64,000 bases of DNA from Luteimicrobium sp049844995 (GCF_049844995.1 NZ_JBNCMC010000005.1:1-64000); one strand, 5' to 3'; shown: positions 7,766 to 15,792, counted from the first letter of the stretch. Notes: generated from the letters alone by a model not told the origin. Numbers and translations: made by a program.

Positions 7766-7822
7766 TTTCACTTGCTCAGTCAAGTCAACTGGCCTAGCCT
7801 TGACTTGACTGAGCAAGTGAAA
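7766..7822. promoter_or_regulatory. Compound MarR operator: nested palindromes
   Basis: A perfect 23-bp inverted repeat (7766-7788 and 7800-7822, 11-bp spacer) lies between the divergent MarR and SDR genes. Each arm is itself a dyad, ACTTG-N6-CAAGT (left arm 7770-7785), so two MarR dimers could bind side by side. The structure overlaps the SDR promoter elements. Confidence 0.75.
7772..7800 (+). promoter_or_regulatory. SDR gene promoter inside the MarR operator
   Basis: TTGCTC (7772-7777) and TAGCCT (7795-7800) are 17 bases apart and drive the SDR gene at 7857. Both lie within the compound dyad, which fits simple repression by MarR. Confidence 0.5.
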
Positions 7823-7856
7823 TGACGCCCGAGCGGCGTCCGGACGACGGGACGAG

Positions 7857-8648
7857 ATGGACCTGGGACTGGCAGGCAAGAGGGCCTTCGTGAGCGGCTC
7901 GACGCGCGGCATCGGCTTCGCCGTCGCGGAGGCTCTGCTCCGCGAGGGAGCCACCGTCGTGCTCAACGGGCGCGACGACGACGGTGTGCGCACGGCGGTC
8001 GCCGCGCTGCGGGACGCCGTGCCGGGCGCCGCGGTGTCCGGGATCCCCGCCGACTTCGAGGACCCCGAACAGGTGCGCCGCCTGCTGGAGGACCTGGGCG
8101 ACGTCGACGTGCTCGTCAACAACGTCGGCGTCTTCGAGGTCGCGGACTTCGAGCGCATCACCGACGACGACTGGCAGCGCTACTTCGACGTCAACGTCAT
8201 GAGCGGGGTCCGGCTGTCCCGGCGCCTGCTCGGCGGCATGCTCGCCCGGGGGTGGGGACGGATCGTCTTCGTGTCGAGCGAGTCGGGCGTCAACGTCCCC
8301 GCGGACATGACGCACTACGGCGTGAGCAAGGCCGCGACCCTGGCACTGAGCAACGGGCTGGCAAAGCTCACGCGCGGCACGGAGGTCACCGTGAACACCG
8401 TGCTCGGCGGGCCGACCTACTCCGACGGCGTCGCGCAGGCCGTGGAGCAGCTCGCGCGGGCGCAGGGCGTGCCGGTCGACGAGCTCAAGAGCGCGATCGC
8501 CGCCGGCAACCGGACGTCCCTGCTGCAGCGCTTCATCGAGCCGGCCGAGATCGCCAGCCTCGTCGCGTACCTCGCGAGCCCGCTCTCGTCGGCCACCAAC
8601 GGCGCCGCCGTCCGCGCCGACGGCGGCGTGCTCACGACGATCGTCTGA
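7857..8648 (+). CDS. SDR-family NAD(P)-dependent oxidoreductase
   Basis: This is a 263-residue classical short-chain dehydrogenase. The nucleotide-binding loop is GSTRGIG (residues 14-20), the NNVG motif lies near residue 88, and the active site comprises the serine pair in FVSSESG with Tyr and Lys in HYGVSK. The C-terminal end carries GAAVRADGG, the usual SDR closure. It catalyses an NAD(P)H-dependent carbonyl or hydroxyl conversion; the substrate is unknown. Its only neighbour in the same unit is the divergent MarR regulator, so it is probably inducible. Confidence 0.88.
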   Translation: MDLGLAGKRAFVSGSTRGIGFAVAEALLREGATVVLNGRDDDGVRTAVAALRDAVPGAAVSGIPADFEDPEQVRRLLEDLGDVDVLVNNVGVFEVADFERITDDDWQRYFDVNVMSGVRLSRRLLGGMLARGWGRIVFVSSESGVNVPADMTHYGVSKAATLALSNGLAKLTRGTEVTVNTVLGGPTYSDGVAQAVEQLARAQGVPVDELKSAIAAGNRTSLLQRFIEPAEIASLVAYLASPLSSATNGAAVRADGGVLTTIV

Positions 8649-8723
8649 CCGGGCCCCCAGCCCCGCGAGATATCCCGGTACCTCGGCGGAGGGTGGGCGG
8701 GCGCGGGCGCGGGGCCGGACGGG

Positions 8724-9479
8724 TCAGGCGTTCCCGGCGCGCTCGGCCTGGATCCGTGCGATCGCGGCGGCGACCGCCTCCTCGATCTGCTCCGTGGTGA
8801 CGCCCAGCCGCTCGAGCACGGCCGCGGCCTCACCCTCGGTGCGCAGCACCCCGAGCAGGAGGTGCTCGGTGCCGACGTAGTTGTGGCCGAGGCGCAGGAC
8901 GGCGGCGAGGGTCCCGCGGAACACGTCCTCGGCCGACGCGTCGAACCCGATCGCCCGCAGCGCCGCGGGGTCCGCGTGGTCGGCGCCGAGCTCCGGCTCG
9001 GGGACCGCGACGCCCAGCGCCCCGCACAGGCGCTCGTCGTCGAGCCCGGCGTCGTGCAGCACCTTCGCGGCGAGCCCCTCGGGCTGGGCGAGCAGTCCGG
9101 CGGTGAGGTGCGCGTCGGTGACGAGGGAGCCGCCGGCGAGGGCGCCCGCTGCGGCGAGCGCACGGCGCGAGCGCTGGGTGAACCGCGAGAAGAGCTGCCC
9201 CTCGCCGATCGCCTCGCTGCCGCCCCAGCGCGGCACGAAGCGCTTCTGGGCTGCCTGCTTGCTGACGCCCATGCTGGTGCCGATCTGGCTCCACGACGCG
9301 CCCGACCGGCGCGCCTGGTCGACGAAGTGGCCGATGAGGGCGTCCGACTGCTCGTCGAGCTGCTGCCCGACGACGACGGCGTCGGTGAGGTGGTCCAGGG
9401 CGCTGCCCTCGCCGTGGAGGGCGCGGACGTAGGTGATGAGGTGGTCGAGCGGGACGGGGAACGAGGCGTTGTCGGTCAT
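8724..9479 (-). CDS. HTH and Clp-N repeat protein, probable autoregulator
   Basis: The protein (251 aa) has an N-terminal helix-turn-helix-like segment (SGASWSQIGTSMGVSKQAAQKRF, about residues 59-81). Two Clp N-terminal-type repeats follow (about 95-165 and 175-245, with THLTAGLL-like and GTEHLLLGVL blocks). It lacks any ATPase domain, so it is not ClpC itself. In known families Clp-N repeats bind substrates or arginine-phosphate-like ligands. The combination with an HTH suggests a ligand-responsive DNA-binding protein. The promoter directly upstream overlaps two palindromes and predicts a leaderless transcript, in keeping with autoregulation. Confidence 0.75.
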   Translation of the reverse strand: MTDNASFPVPLDHLITYVRALHGEGSALDHLTDAVVVGQQLDEQSDALIGHFVDQARRSGASWSQIGTSMGVSKQAAQKRFVPRWGGSEAIGEGQLFSRFTQRSRRALAAAGALAGGSLVTDAHLTAGLLAQPEGLAAKVLHDAGLDDERLCGALGVAVPEPELGADHADPAALRAIGFDASAEDVFRGTLAAVLRLGHNYVGTEHLLLGVLRTEGEAAAVLERLGVTTEQIEEAVAAAIARIQAERAGNA

Positions 9480-9527
9480 GCGTCAACCTTAGGTTGACGC
9501 CAGCCAGGCGTCAACCGTCCGTTGACG
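9480..9527 (-). promoter_or_regulatory. Leaderless promoter with two GTCAAC/GTTGAC palindromes
   Basis: On the minus strand, TTGACG (9514-9509) and TAAGGT (9491-9486) are 17 bases apart, placing +1 at the A of the ATG (9479). A perfect 9-3-9 palindrome (9480-9500) covers the -10, and a 7-5-7 palindrome (9509-9527) covers the -35. Both are built from CGTCAAC and GTTGACG half-sites. This is a strong candidate operator. Confidence 0.65.
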
Positions 9528-10782
9528 GTGTCCGCAGCGCGGTCGCCCGCCCGTTGAGGTAGCGCTGCTCGACGACGCTCGTCGTGAGCTCGGCGGCCAC
9601 CTCGTACTCCGCGCGCGCCTCCTCGGTCTCGCCGAGCCGCTCGAGCAGGTGGGCGCGCACGGCGTGCAGGCGGTGGTGGCGACGCAGGGCCCGGTCGGCC
9701 CGCAGCGGCTCGACCATCTCGAGCCCGGCCCGCGGGCCCGCGACCTCGGCCACGGCGACCGCGTGGTTCATCGTCACGACCGGGCTCGGCGCCACCTGGT
9801 CGAGCATCCCGTACAGCACGTCGATCTGGACCCAGTCGGTGTCGCCCGCCGTCGCGGCCTCGTCATGGACCGCCGCGACCGCCGCCTGCAGCTGGTACGG
9901 CCCGACGGGCCCGACCGGCAGCGCCGCCTCGACCAGCGCCGTCCCCTCCGCGATCAGCGGCCGGTCCCACAGCCGCCGGTCCTGGTCGGCGAGCGGGACC
10001 AGCGAGCCGTCCGCCGTCGTCCGGGCCGCGCGCCGCGCGTGCGTGAGCAGCATGAGCGCCAGCAGACCCGCGACCTCCCCGTCGCCCGGCAGCAGGCGGT
10101 GCAGCTCGCGCGCGAGCCGGATCGCCTCGTCCGCGAGCGACACGTCGACGAGGCCCGTGCCCGACGTCGTCGTGTGGCCCTCCGTGAAGACGAGGTAGAG
10201 CACCTGCGCGACGGCGTCCACGCGCCCGGGCAGCTCCTCCGCCGACGGCGGCACGAACCGCGCGCCCGCGTCCCTCAGCCTGGCCTTCGCGCGCGAGATC
10301 CGCTGCGCCATGGTCGCCTCGGGGACGAGGTACGCCCGGGCGACCTGCGCCGTCGTGAGCCCCGCGACCGCGCGCAGGGTCAGCGCGACCTGCGACGCCC
10401 GTGGCAGCACCGGGTGGCAGCACAGCACGAGCAGGGTGAGCGTGTCGTCGCGCTGCGGGACGGCGCTCGCGGACTCCGCGGACGGCGCGAGGAACGCGTC
10501 CGACGGCGACCGCGCGGCCGACATGAGCTCGCGTCGCTCGCGGGCGGAGTCCGAGCGCCAGGCGTCCACGTACCGGCGGGACGCGACCGTGATCAACCAG
10601 GCCTTCGGGTCGTCCGGGACGCCGTCGGCACGCCAGGTCCGGGACGCCGCGGCGAGCGCCTCCTGCACCGCGTCCTCGGCGCGCCCGAAGTCGCCGTGGT
10701 GCCGCGCGACCGCGGCGAGGACGTCGGGCGCGCACCGGCGCCAGACGTCCTCGACGTCGCGGTCAGAGGACGTCGTCGGCAC
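9511..10782 (-). CDS. ECF42-type RNA polymerase sigma factor with C-terminal extension
   Basis: This 423-residue sigma factor has region 2 near the N-terminus (GRAEDAVQEALAAASRTW, DPKAWLITVASRRYVDAWR) and region 4 around residues 130-170 (TLRAVAGLTTAQVARAYL, then a QRISRAKARLRDAG recognition area). A ~240-residue tetratricopeptide-like C-terminal extension follows. This length and the immediately upstream YCII/DGPF gene define the ECF42 group, in which the extension is thought to control activity in place of an anti-sigma factor. Its start overlaps the end of the DGPF gene by 20 bp, so the two are cotranscribed. Confidence 0.9.
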   Translation of the reverse strand: MPTTSSDRDVEDVWRRCAPDVLAAVARHHGDFGRAEDAVQEALAAASRTWRADGVPDDPKAWLITVASRRYVDAWRSDSARERRELMSAARSPSDAFLAPSAESASAVPQRDDTLTLLVLCCHPVLPRASQVALTLRAVAGLTTAQVARAYLVPEATMAQRISRAKARLRDAGARFVPPSAEELPGRVDAVAQVLYLVFTEGHTTTSGTGLVDVSLADEAIRLARELHRLLPGDGEVAGLLALMLLTHARRAARTTADGSLVPLADQDRRLWDRPLIAEGTALVEAALPVGPVGPYQLQAAVAAVHDEAATAGDTDWVQIDVLYGMLDQVAPSPVVTMNHAVAVAEVAGPRAGLEMVEPLRADRALRRHHRLHAVRAHLLERLGETEEARAEYEVAAELTTSVVEQRYLNGRATALRTPSTDG

Positions 10783-11173
10783 CGAGCCGCTCGTCCTCGA
10801 ACACCATCCCGGGACGGAGCTCGACGGTGTCTCCCGGGCCCGCGAACCGGGCCGCGACGGCCTCGGCGCGCTCCCGCGTCTCGCAGTCGATGAGGAAGAA
10901 GCCCGCGAGCTGCTCCTTGGTCTCCGCGAACGGGCCGTCGGTGGCGACGTGGTGGTCGCCGTCCCAGCGGTACACCGTCGACGACGCCGGCGACGCGAGC
11001 GCCTCGGCGACGACGAACTCGCCGCTCTGGTTGAGCTCGGTGAGCAGCGCGTCGAACTCGCGGTCCATGGCGGCCCGCTGCTCCGCGGGGACCGCCCGCC
11101 CCTCGGGCGTGTGGCTGATGGTCGGGTGACCCCACGGGTCGGGGTTGGAGTGGATCAGGACGACGTACTTCAT
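10763..11173 (-). CDS. YCII/DGPF-domain protein
   Basis: This 136-residue protein of the YCII-related family carries the namesake DGPF motif (ATDGPFAETKEQLAGFFLID, about residues 77-96). DGPF proteins are small ferredoxin-fold proteins nearly always encoded beside ECF42-type sigma factors; their biochemical role is not established. The start at ATG 11173 has GGAGGAAAG at good spacing. It overlaps the following sigma factor gene by 20 bp. Confidence 0.9.
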   Translation of the reverse strand: MKYVVLIHSNPDPWGHPTISHTPEGRAVPAEQRAAMDREFDALLTELNQSGEFVVAEALASPASSTVYRWDGDHHVATDGPFAETKEQLAGFFLIDCETRERAEAVAARFAGPGDTVELRPGMVFEDERLGADDVL

Positions 11174-11408
11174 GGTGACTTTCCTCCGTGCGTTCCTGCG
11201 GTGCCGGGCGCCGAGCGGCGCCCTTCACCACGGACGTCGGAGCCGGCCCGACGTTCTCGACATCGAGTACCCGGATCCATCGTGTCGTGTCGCGACGGTG
11301 CCGCTCAATACTTCGGCTCGTCGGGCGCCAGGACTGGTCAGTATGGCGAGGAAATGCGGCGGTGGTCGACCCCCCGAAGGGCGGACAAAGCGTGGCGCGA
11401 CCCGGATC

Positions 11409-11888
11409 TCACTCATCCACAGTCCGGAACTCCTTGATCCCATGCTCATTCCGCCATGAGGCTCGAATGCGTTGCGCAATCCGTCGCGCTTTCGCCAGCG
11501 AAATTTCCGGAACGTCGCCCCATTCCGTACCTCCTGAGTCGAGCGTGCCCGCAACGTGGAAATGGACGTGTCCAATGGATTGGCTCGCCGATATCCCGTT
11601 ATTCTGCCAGACAGATATCCCGGGCCTCTGATAGGCCTCGTTGATCGCGAACGCGGCATGTCGCACTGCGATGCCTAGTGCTGCGCACTCCGAATCCGTT
11701 AGTTCGAGGATGGTCATGCGATGCTGGACAGGAATGACTAGGAGGTGCGGATAGCCTCGCTGCTCGCGGGTAACCATAACCGCGGTCGTTTGATCCCTCG
11801 CAACAAAAGCATACGGCCGTGATCCTCTGAGATACGCGCAGAACGCACATTCGCGAGCGTTGGGTGCCTCTAGTGCGGAGTCGGTCAC
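11409..11888 (-). CDS. HIT-family nucleotide hydrolase/transferase, Thoeris-linked
   Basis: The histidine-triad signature HVHFHVAG is clear, with the N-terminal CAFC zinc pair and the LLVIPVQHR block typical of HINT-like proteins, which cleave nucleoside phosphates from conjugates (AMP-amino acid, ApnA and similar). GTG 11888 is chosen since it overlaps the stop of the macro-domain gene (GTGA) and gives a normal 159-residue HIT protein; the longer frame to 12134 is antisense-like sequence inside that gene. It is the last gene of the three-gene defence operon. Its physical coupling suggests it acts on the nucleotide messenger or its products, which is inference. Confidence 0.85.
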   Translation of the reverse strand: MTDSALEAPNARECAFCAYLRGSRPYAFVARDQTTAVMVTREQRGYPHLLVIPVQHRMTILELTDSECAALGIAVRHAAFAINEAYQRPGISVWQNNGISASQSIGHVHFHVAGTLDSGGTEWGDVPEISLAKARRIAQRIRASWRNEHGIKEFRTVDE

Positions 11889-12736
11889 GACGGCCTCAGA
11901 GAGCGGAGAAATGCCTGCAATTCTAGACGGTCCAGCCGATCGAAGTCGGCCGGGCGGACCACGATCGTCAACTTGTCGCAGACCCTCCTGGTACGGGAAG
12001 CAAACATGAACGACATGATGGTGAAGCGGATGGAGTCTTGTGCAGGCATCAGTTGCGAGAGGCGTGACTGGCCTCCGCCGATAACGGGAATTGCGACCGG
12101 GGTTCCGTTGGATGTTCGCGACACCTCCGCCCAAAGCGACTCGAGGCTTCGCCAGATCCCGTCGGGAGTGCTCTGGGCCTCGTTATGGCGATTCATTTCG
12201 CTGTATGCCAAGAAGTAGATTTGTCGAGGACCATTTCGGAGAGTCGCGACTGTACCGATTCCATATTTGGCAGTCTTTCCGGGCTTGGATATTTCGGACT
12301 CCTGGTCCTTCCCGGCGAGCGCGGTGTCGAGCTCACCGTTGAGCCGCTCGACGTCGCCCCCGTAGAGACGACTCAAGGCCTGCCCTTGGACGCTCGTAAG
12401 GGCGATTATGTTGGGCACGGATGTGTCAAATGTGTCGCACGTGCCAATCACGAGGTTGCATTGTTGGGCGAAGAGGTCGCCCTTGACTATTTCAACCGTG
12501 GTGTTTGGCGAGTTGTAGTCCTGTCTAATCGGCCTTGGCCATGCGCGAATGGTTCCATATGCCATGGAGACGAGCGTGACGACTAGAGCGAGTGGCCATC
12601 CTTGGGCGACGGATCGGCCAAGGATGAAGTTGGTGACTTCGAGCAGCACCGCTAGGATGCCCACCGCCGAGAATGCCTCGATGAGGAACGAGCGCCAGAA
12701 GCGCCAGGTGCGCAGATCGTGCGCGACGGTGTTCAC
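11885..12736 (-). CDS. thsA: Type II Thoeris effector ThsA: two-TM macro-domain protein
   Basis: The 283-residue protein has two N-terminal transmembrane helices (about 17-38 and 47-65). A macro-like domain of the DUF6430 type begins at TTVEIVKGDLFAQQCNLVIG (79-98) and includes the IPVIGGGQSRL loop. This architecture is the ThsA of type II Thoeris, in which the macro domain senses an ADP-ribose-type signal (histidine-ADPR) made by the TIR protein and the membrane segment executes cell shutdown. The GTG start at 12736 directly abuts the stop of thsB. GC content is lower than in surrounding genes, typical of acquired defence loci. Confidence 0.85.
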   Translation of the reverse strand: MNTVAHDLRTWRFWRSFLIEAFSAVGILAVLLEVTNFILGRSVAQGWPLALVVTLVSMAYGTIRAWPRPIRQDYNSPNTTVEIVKGDLFAQQCNLVIGTCDTFDTSVPNIIALTSVQGQALSRLYGGDVERLNGELDTALAGKDQESEISKPGKTAKYGIGTVATLRNGPRQIYFLAYSEMNRHNEAQSTPDGIWRSLESLWAEVSRTSNGTPVAIPVIGGGQSRLSQLMPAQDSIRFTIMSFMFASRTRRVCDKLTIVVRPADFDRLDRLELQAFLRSLRPS

Positions 12737-13246
12737 CTAGAGCCCGAGCCGCGTATAGGTCTCTGACCCGTACTGGTGCGGTCCGGCCTTGTTGCTCGCG
12801 GAATGCCCTGGCGCGTAACTGTCAAGCGCGTATTGAATGATCTTTGGTTGAAATGAGACGGAGAGGGTGTAGTAGTCCATATCGAGCAGTGGTGCGGGAA
12901 TGAAACCCCTGTCGACCGTCCGATCGCCGTCGAGATTCGCGACTACGACCGGCAGGTCAAATTCAATCATGACCTGCACTTCGTGCGCGAGGAAGGAGGT
13001 GCCGTCCCCTCCCTTCCTTTTGCCGTCCGTGCTGCCGAGAAGGACAACTTGTTTTGCGTTCTTCATCCGCTCGCGTAAGTTTCGCTTTATCGTATCGGGC
13101 TTGCTTGTGTCGCGAGAGATGTAGAGATCATGCGCGTCGTAGAAAGAAAAGTCAATATGCGCGTTATCTCTCCATGCCTCCATCAAGCGGTAGCTGCCGA
13201 TGTTTTCGCTCGCGAACGCGACGTACGTTTTGTTGCGGTAACTCAT
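12737..13246 (-). CDS. thsB: Type II Thoeris ThsB: TIR-like (DUF1863) nucleotide signal synthase
   Basis: This 169-residue protein matches the ThsB TIR-like family along its length. It opens with YRNKTYVAFASENIGSYRLM, followed by FSFYDAHDLYISRDTS, then TIKRNLRERMKNAKQVVLLG, with a conserved acidic residue Glu89 in FLAHEVQ (probable catalytic glutamate). SVSFQPKIIQYALDSY closes the fold. On phage sensing, ThsB proteins consume NAD to make an ADPR-based messenger. The start at ATG 13246 (or the adjacent ATG 13249) has AAGGGA upstream; the longer frame to 13363 lacks a site. It is the first gene of the operon. Confidence 0.88.
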   Translation of the reverse strand: MSYRNKTYVAFASENIGSYRLMEAWRDNAHIDFSFYDAHDLYISRDTSKPDTIKRNLRERMKNAKQVVLLGSTDGKRKGGDGTSFLAHEVQVMIEFDLPVVVANLDGDRTVDRGFIPAPLLDMDYYTLSVSFQPKIIQYALDSYAPGHSASNKAGPHQYGSETYTRLGL

Positions 13247-13268
13247 CATGTCCCTTCTCGTTGCGGAC

Positions 13269-13297
13269 ATCGTGGCCTTGAATCTCCCGCGCGTCAA
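13269..13297 (-). promoter_or_regulatory. Candidate promoter of the Thoeris operon
   Basis: Minus-strand TTGACG (13297-13292) and CACGAT (13274-13269) are 17 bases apart, predicting a ~16-base leader before the thsB ATG. It would allow the operon to be expressed independently of the peroxidase gene upstream. Confidence 0.5.
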
Positions 13298-13405
13298 GGG
13301 TGAGAGGGCGGCTCTCAAGATGTCGTCGTCAGGACGCTGTTGCTGGTGGGGGTGTGTTCGCATTTGGCACGCGACCGCGCACAGGCACGGGCAGCGTCGT
13401 TGTCG

Positions 13406-15046
13406 TCAGGCTCCGTGCACGGCGAGGTTCACCAGGTCGGACAGCGTGAAGCGCCCGGGCTCGCGGCTCGGCAGCGTCGGCCTCCACGTCGGGTCGACGG
13501 ACAGGAACGAGAGCGGGTCGCCGTGGAGCAGCCCGACGAGCACCTCCGCGACGATCCGCCCACCGACGGGGCCGAGGTGCGCGCCGCCCGCGAGGACGTC
13601 GGCCTCGCGCAGCACGTAGAACCACAGCGGGGTGTGCCCGGCGAGCCTGGCGCGGACGGCGTCGGGCAGCTCGACGGCGTCGTCGGGGAGCACCTGCTCC
13701 GGCGCCATCGGGGTGATCGACATGGCGCGCGCGACGTCCTCGCCGCACGGGATGCCCAGCTGCAGGCCGCGGAGCAGGTTGCGGACCGCGAGCTCCTGGG
13801 CCAGCGCCTTCGGCATCCCCGAGACGACGGTCTCGCGCCCGGCCACGGAGTCGGGGAGCGTCGACAGCGGCCGCGCGAGGACGTGGTCGAGCCGGTAGCT
13901 GGGCTGCGGGAGGTGCGCGTCCTGGGGGCCGGCGGTGTCGTCGATGCCCGGCAGGAAGTACTTCCACTGGAACCCCCACTCGCCGGGGAGCGTCCGGAAC
14001 CCGTTGAGGTTGTGGAGGGGGTCCGCGTCGTGGGAGAAGATCGGGATCCGCGCCGCGTCGGTCACGCCGGCCACGGGCAGCGGGATGCGGTCGTTGATCG
14101 CGTAGGACGGCCGGACCATCGTGTGGCCGTAGCGGTACGCCGCGACCGAGAACTCGACCGGCATGAACGGCTGCTCCCGCCAGTCGTAGAACCGGAGCCG
14201 CGGGACGAGCGTGTCCACCGTGCCGCCGCCCGGGACGGCGTAGCCCTCGGTCGCCAGCACGTCGTCGACGACGGCCTGCCCGACGAGCCGCGGCAGGAAG
14301 TCGTGGACGACGACCCACTGGTAGTGCCAGCGGACCTCCTGCTGGGCGAGCTTGAACACGTCGTCGCTGCTGAGCCCGCTGCCGTGGGTGTCGTGCGCCA
14401 CCCGGTCGACGACGACGTTGTGCAGCCGCAGCATCGCGGACTGGAGCTGGGAGACGACGAGGTTCTCGTCGTTGCGCGGGTCGCCGATGATCGCGATCTG
14501 CGTGGTCTCGGTGCGCGGCAGGTCGGGGCCCCGGAACTCGCGGTCCGCGGACACGGCCTTCCCGACGGTCAGGTGGAGGCCGTCGTGCTCGTAGAGGAAG
14601 GGCTCGTCGGCGGGGCCGCGACCGTAGACGTTGTCCAGGTCGAACCGCGGGGTGCGGTAGTCGGTGAGCGCGTCGGGGTCGGACTGCCGCGTGAGGCTCG
14701 ACGCCGGGTCGAACGTGATGTCGTGGTCGACGAACTGGCCGAAGTACGTGTACCCGGCGGGCAGGCGGAGCTCGCCGTCGTCGAGCGTGGCCGTGTTCTC
14801 GTCGTCGTCGACCTCGCCGAGGGGCTTGTCGATCGTCCCGCCCTCGAGCTCCTGGATCATCGACCTGCCCAGCTCGACGAGGTCCTTCGGGTCCTGCGAC
14901 CAGACCGGGACGTGCCGGAACATGCGGCCGAACCGTCCGCGCGTCGTCGACGACGCGGGTGTGGTCGCGAGGCCGCGCAGCGGTGTGCCGTGCGGTCGGG
15001 GCGACGTCGACGTGGTGGGCAGCGGCTGCCCGGCTGGCGTGCTCAT
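13406..15046 (-). CDS. Animal-type haem peroxidase family protein
   Basis: This 546-residue protein belongs to the animal (myeloperoxidase-type) haem peroxidase superfamily, which also has bacterial members. The distal site appears as FGQFVDHDITFDP (about residues 117-129, distal His and calcium-binding Asp) and the proximal haem ligand as AAYRYGHTMVRP. There is no signal peptide, so it is predicted cytoplasmic or secreted by a non-classical route. The ATG at 15046 has GGAGG six bases upstream; the reading frame extends to 15490 but the extension is GC-rich antisense. Reactions would be H2O2-dependent oxidation of an unknown substrate. Confidence 0.88.
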   Translation of the reverse strand: MSTPAGQPLPTTSTSPRPHGTPLRGLATTPASSTTRGRFGRMFRHVPVWSQDPKDLVELGRSMIQELEGGTIDKPLGEVDDDENTATLDDGELRLPAGYTYFGQFVDHDITFDPASSLTRQSDPDALTDYRTPRFDLDNVYGRGPADEPFLYEHDGLHLTVGKAVSADREFRGPDLPRTETTQIAIIGDPRNDENLVVSQLQSAMLRLHNVVVDRVAHDTHGSGLSSDDVFKLAQQEVRWHYQWVVVHDFLPRLVGQAVVDDVLATEGYAVPGGGTVDTLVPRLRFYDWREQPFMPVEFSVAAYRYGHTMVRPSYAINDRIPLPVAGVTDAARIPIFSHDADPLHNLNGFRTLPGEWGFQWKYFLPGIDDTAGPQDAHLPQPSYRLDHVLARPLSTLPDSVAGRETVVSGMPKALAQELAVRNLLRGLQLGIPCGEDVARAMSITPMAPEQVLPDDAVELPDAVRARLAGHTPLWFYVLREADVLAGGAHLGPVGGRIVAEVLVGLLHGDPLSFLSVDPTWRPTLPSREPGRFTLSDLVNLAVHGA

Positions 15047-15147
15047 CCGATCCTCCAGGGTCCCGGAGGCGTGGGGCACGGGCGTGCTCCATGGTGCTCC
15101 CACTCTGGGGGAGGGCGCCGCGTGCGGAGTTGTGACGCGCGCGTCCC

Positions 15148-15792
15148 TCAGAGCGCCAGCGGACGCGGCCGCGCCGCCCGCGCCCGCAGCCAGCGCTGCA
15201 GCCAGCCCGCGGGCACGAGGACGAGCACCGGCCACATGCTCCACGACGGGAGGGCCACCGCCAGGACCAGGGCCACGGCGACGCCGGCCGCGGTGATCCA
15301 CCGGGCGACGGGCGGGTCGGCGGAGACGGGGAGCAGGCCGTGCCGCTCGAGCTCGATCTCCTCCAGCACGAGAGCGACGACCGCGACGAGCATCGTGCCG
15401 ATGTACAGCCCGTGGGCGGCGCGGTCGTCGCTCGACGCGTCCACGACGAGCACCGTCGGGACCGGCAGGAACGCCACGCACGCCAGCCACACGAGGTTGT
15501 ACGTGACCGCGCGGCTCGTCGCGCCGGTGGCGTCCGCGAACACGCCGTGGTGGGTCCGCCAGAACACCCCGACGACGACGAAGGTCAGCGCCGCCGCGGC
15601 GAGCTCCCAGCCGCTGTCCGACAGGAAGGTGCCCACCGACCGGTCGTCGAGCTCGCGCGCGCTGTCCACGAGCGGCAGCACGACGAGCGTGATCGCGATC
15701 GCGACGACGGCGTCCGAGAAGAACAGCAGCCGGTCGAACGCGGCGCCCCGGAAGACCGTCGGGCCCTCCGGGGCGGTGGCGGGCTCCGTCAC
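15148..15792 (-). CDS. TMEM175-family (DUF1211) integral membrane protein
   Basis: The 214-residue protein has six predicted transmembrane helices and the family signature FSDAVVAIAITLVVLPL in helix 1 (about residues 25-41). The FSD motif of TMEM175 forms the pore of these potassium-permeable channels; bacterial members act as K+ channels. It starts with GTG overlapping the TGA of the phosphoglucomutase gene (GTGA), so it is the second gene of that unit. Confidence 0.88.
   Translation of the reverse strand: MTEPATAPEGPTVFRGAAFDRLLFFSDAVVAIAITLVVLPLVDSARELDDRSVGTFLSDSGWELAAAALTFVVVGVFWRTHHGVFADATGATSRAVTYNLVWLACVAFLPVPTVLVVDASSDDRAAHGLYIGTMLVAVVALVLEEIELERHGLLPVSADPPVARWITAAGVAVALVLAVALPSWSMWPVLVLVPAGWLQRWLRARAARPRPLAL

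Noticed and set aside
8724..9479. ClpC ATPase
   Set aside because: Only Clp N-terminal-type repeats are present; Walker A/B motifs are missing and an HTH-like segment stands at the front.
11889..12134. Upstream N-terminal extension of the HIT protein
   Set aside because: The extension lies wholly inside the thsA coding region and lacks HIT-family sequence; GTG 11888 with GTGA overlap gives a normal HIT length.
13247..13363. N-terminal extension of ThsB
   Set aside because: The family match begins at the MSYRNKTYVAF start with a ribosome binding site before it, and the predicted promoter lies inside the extension.
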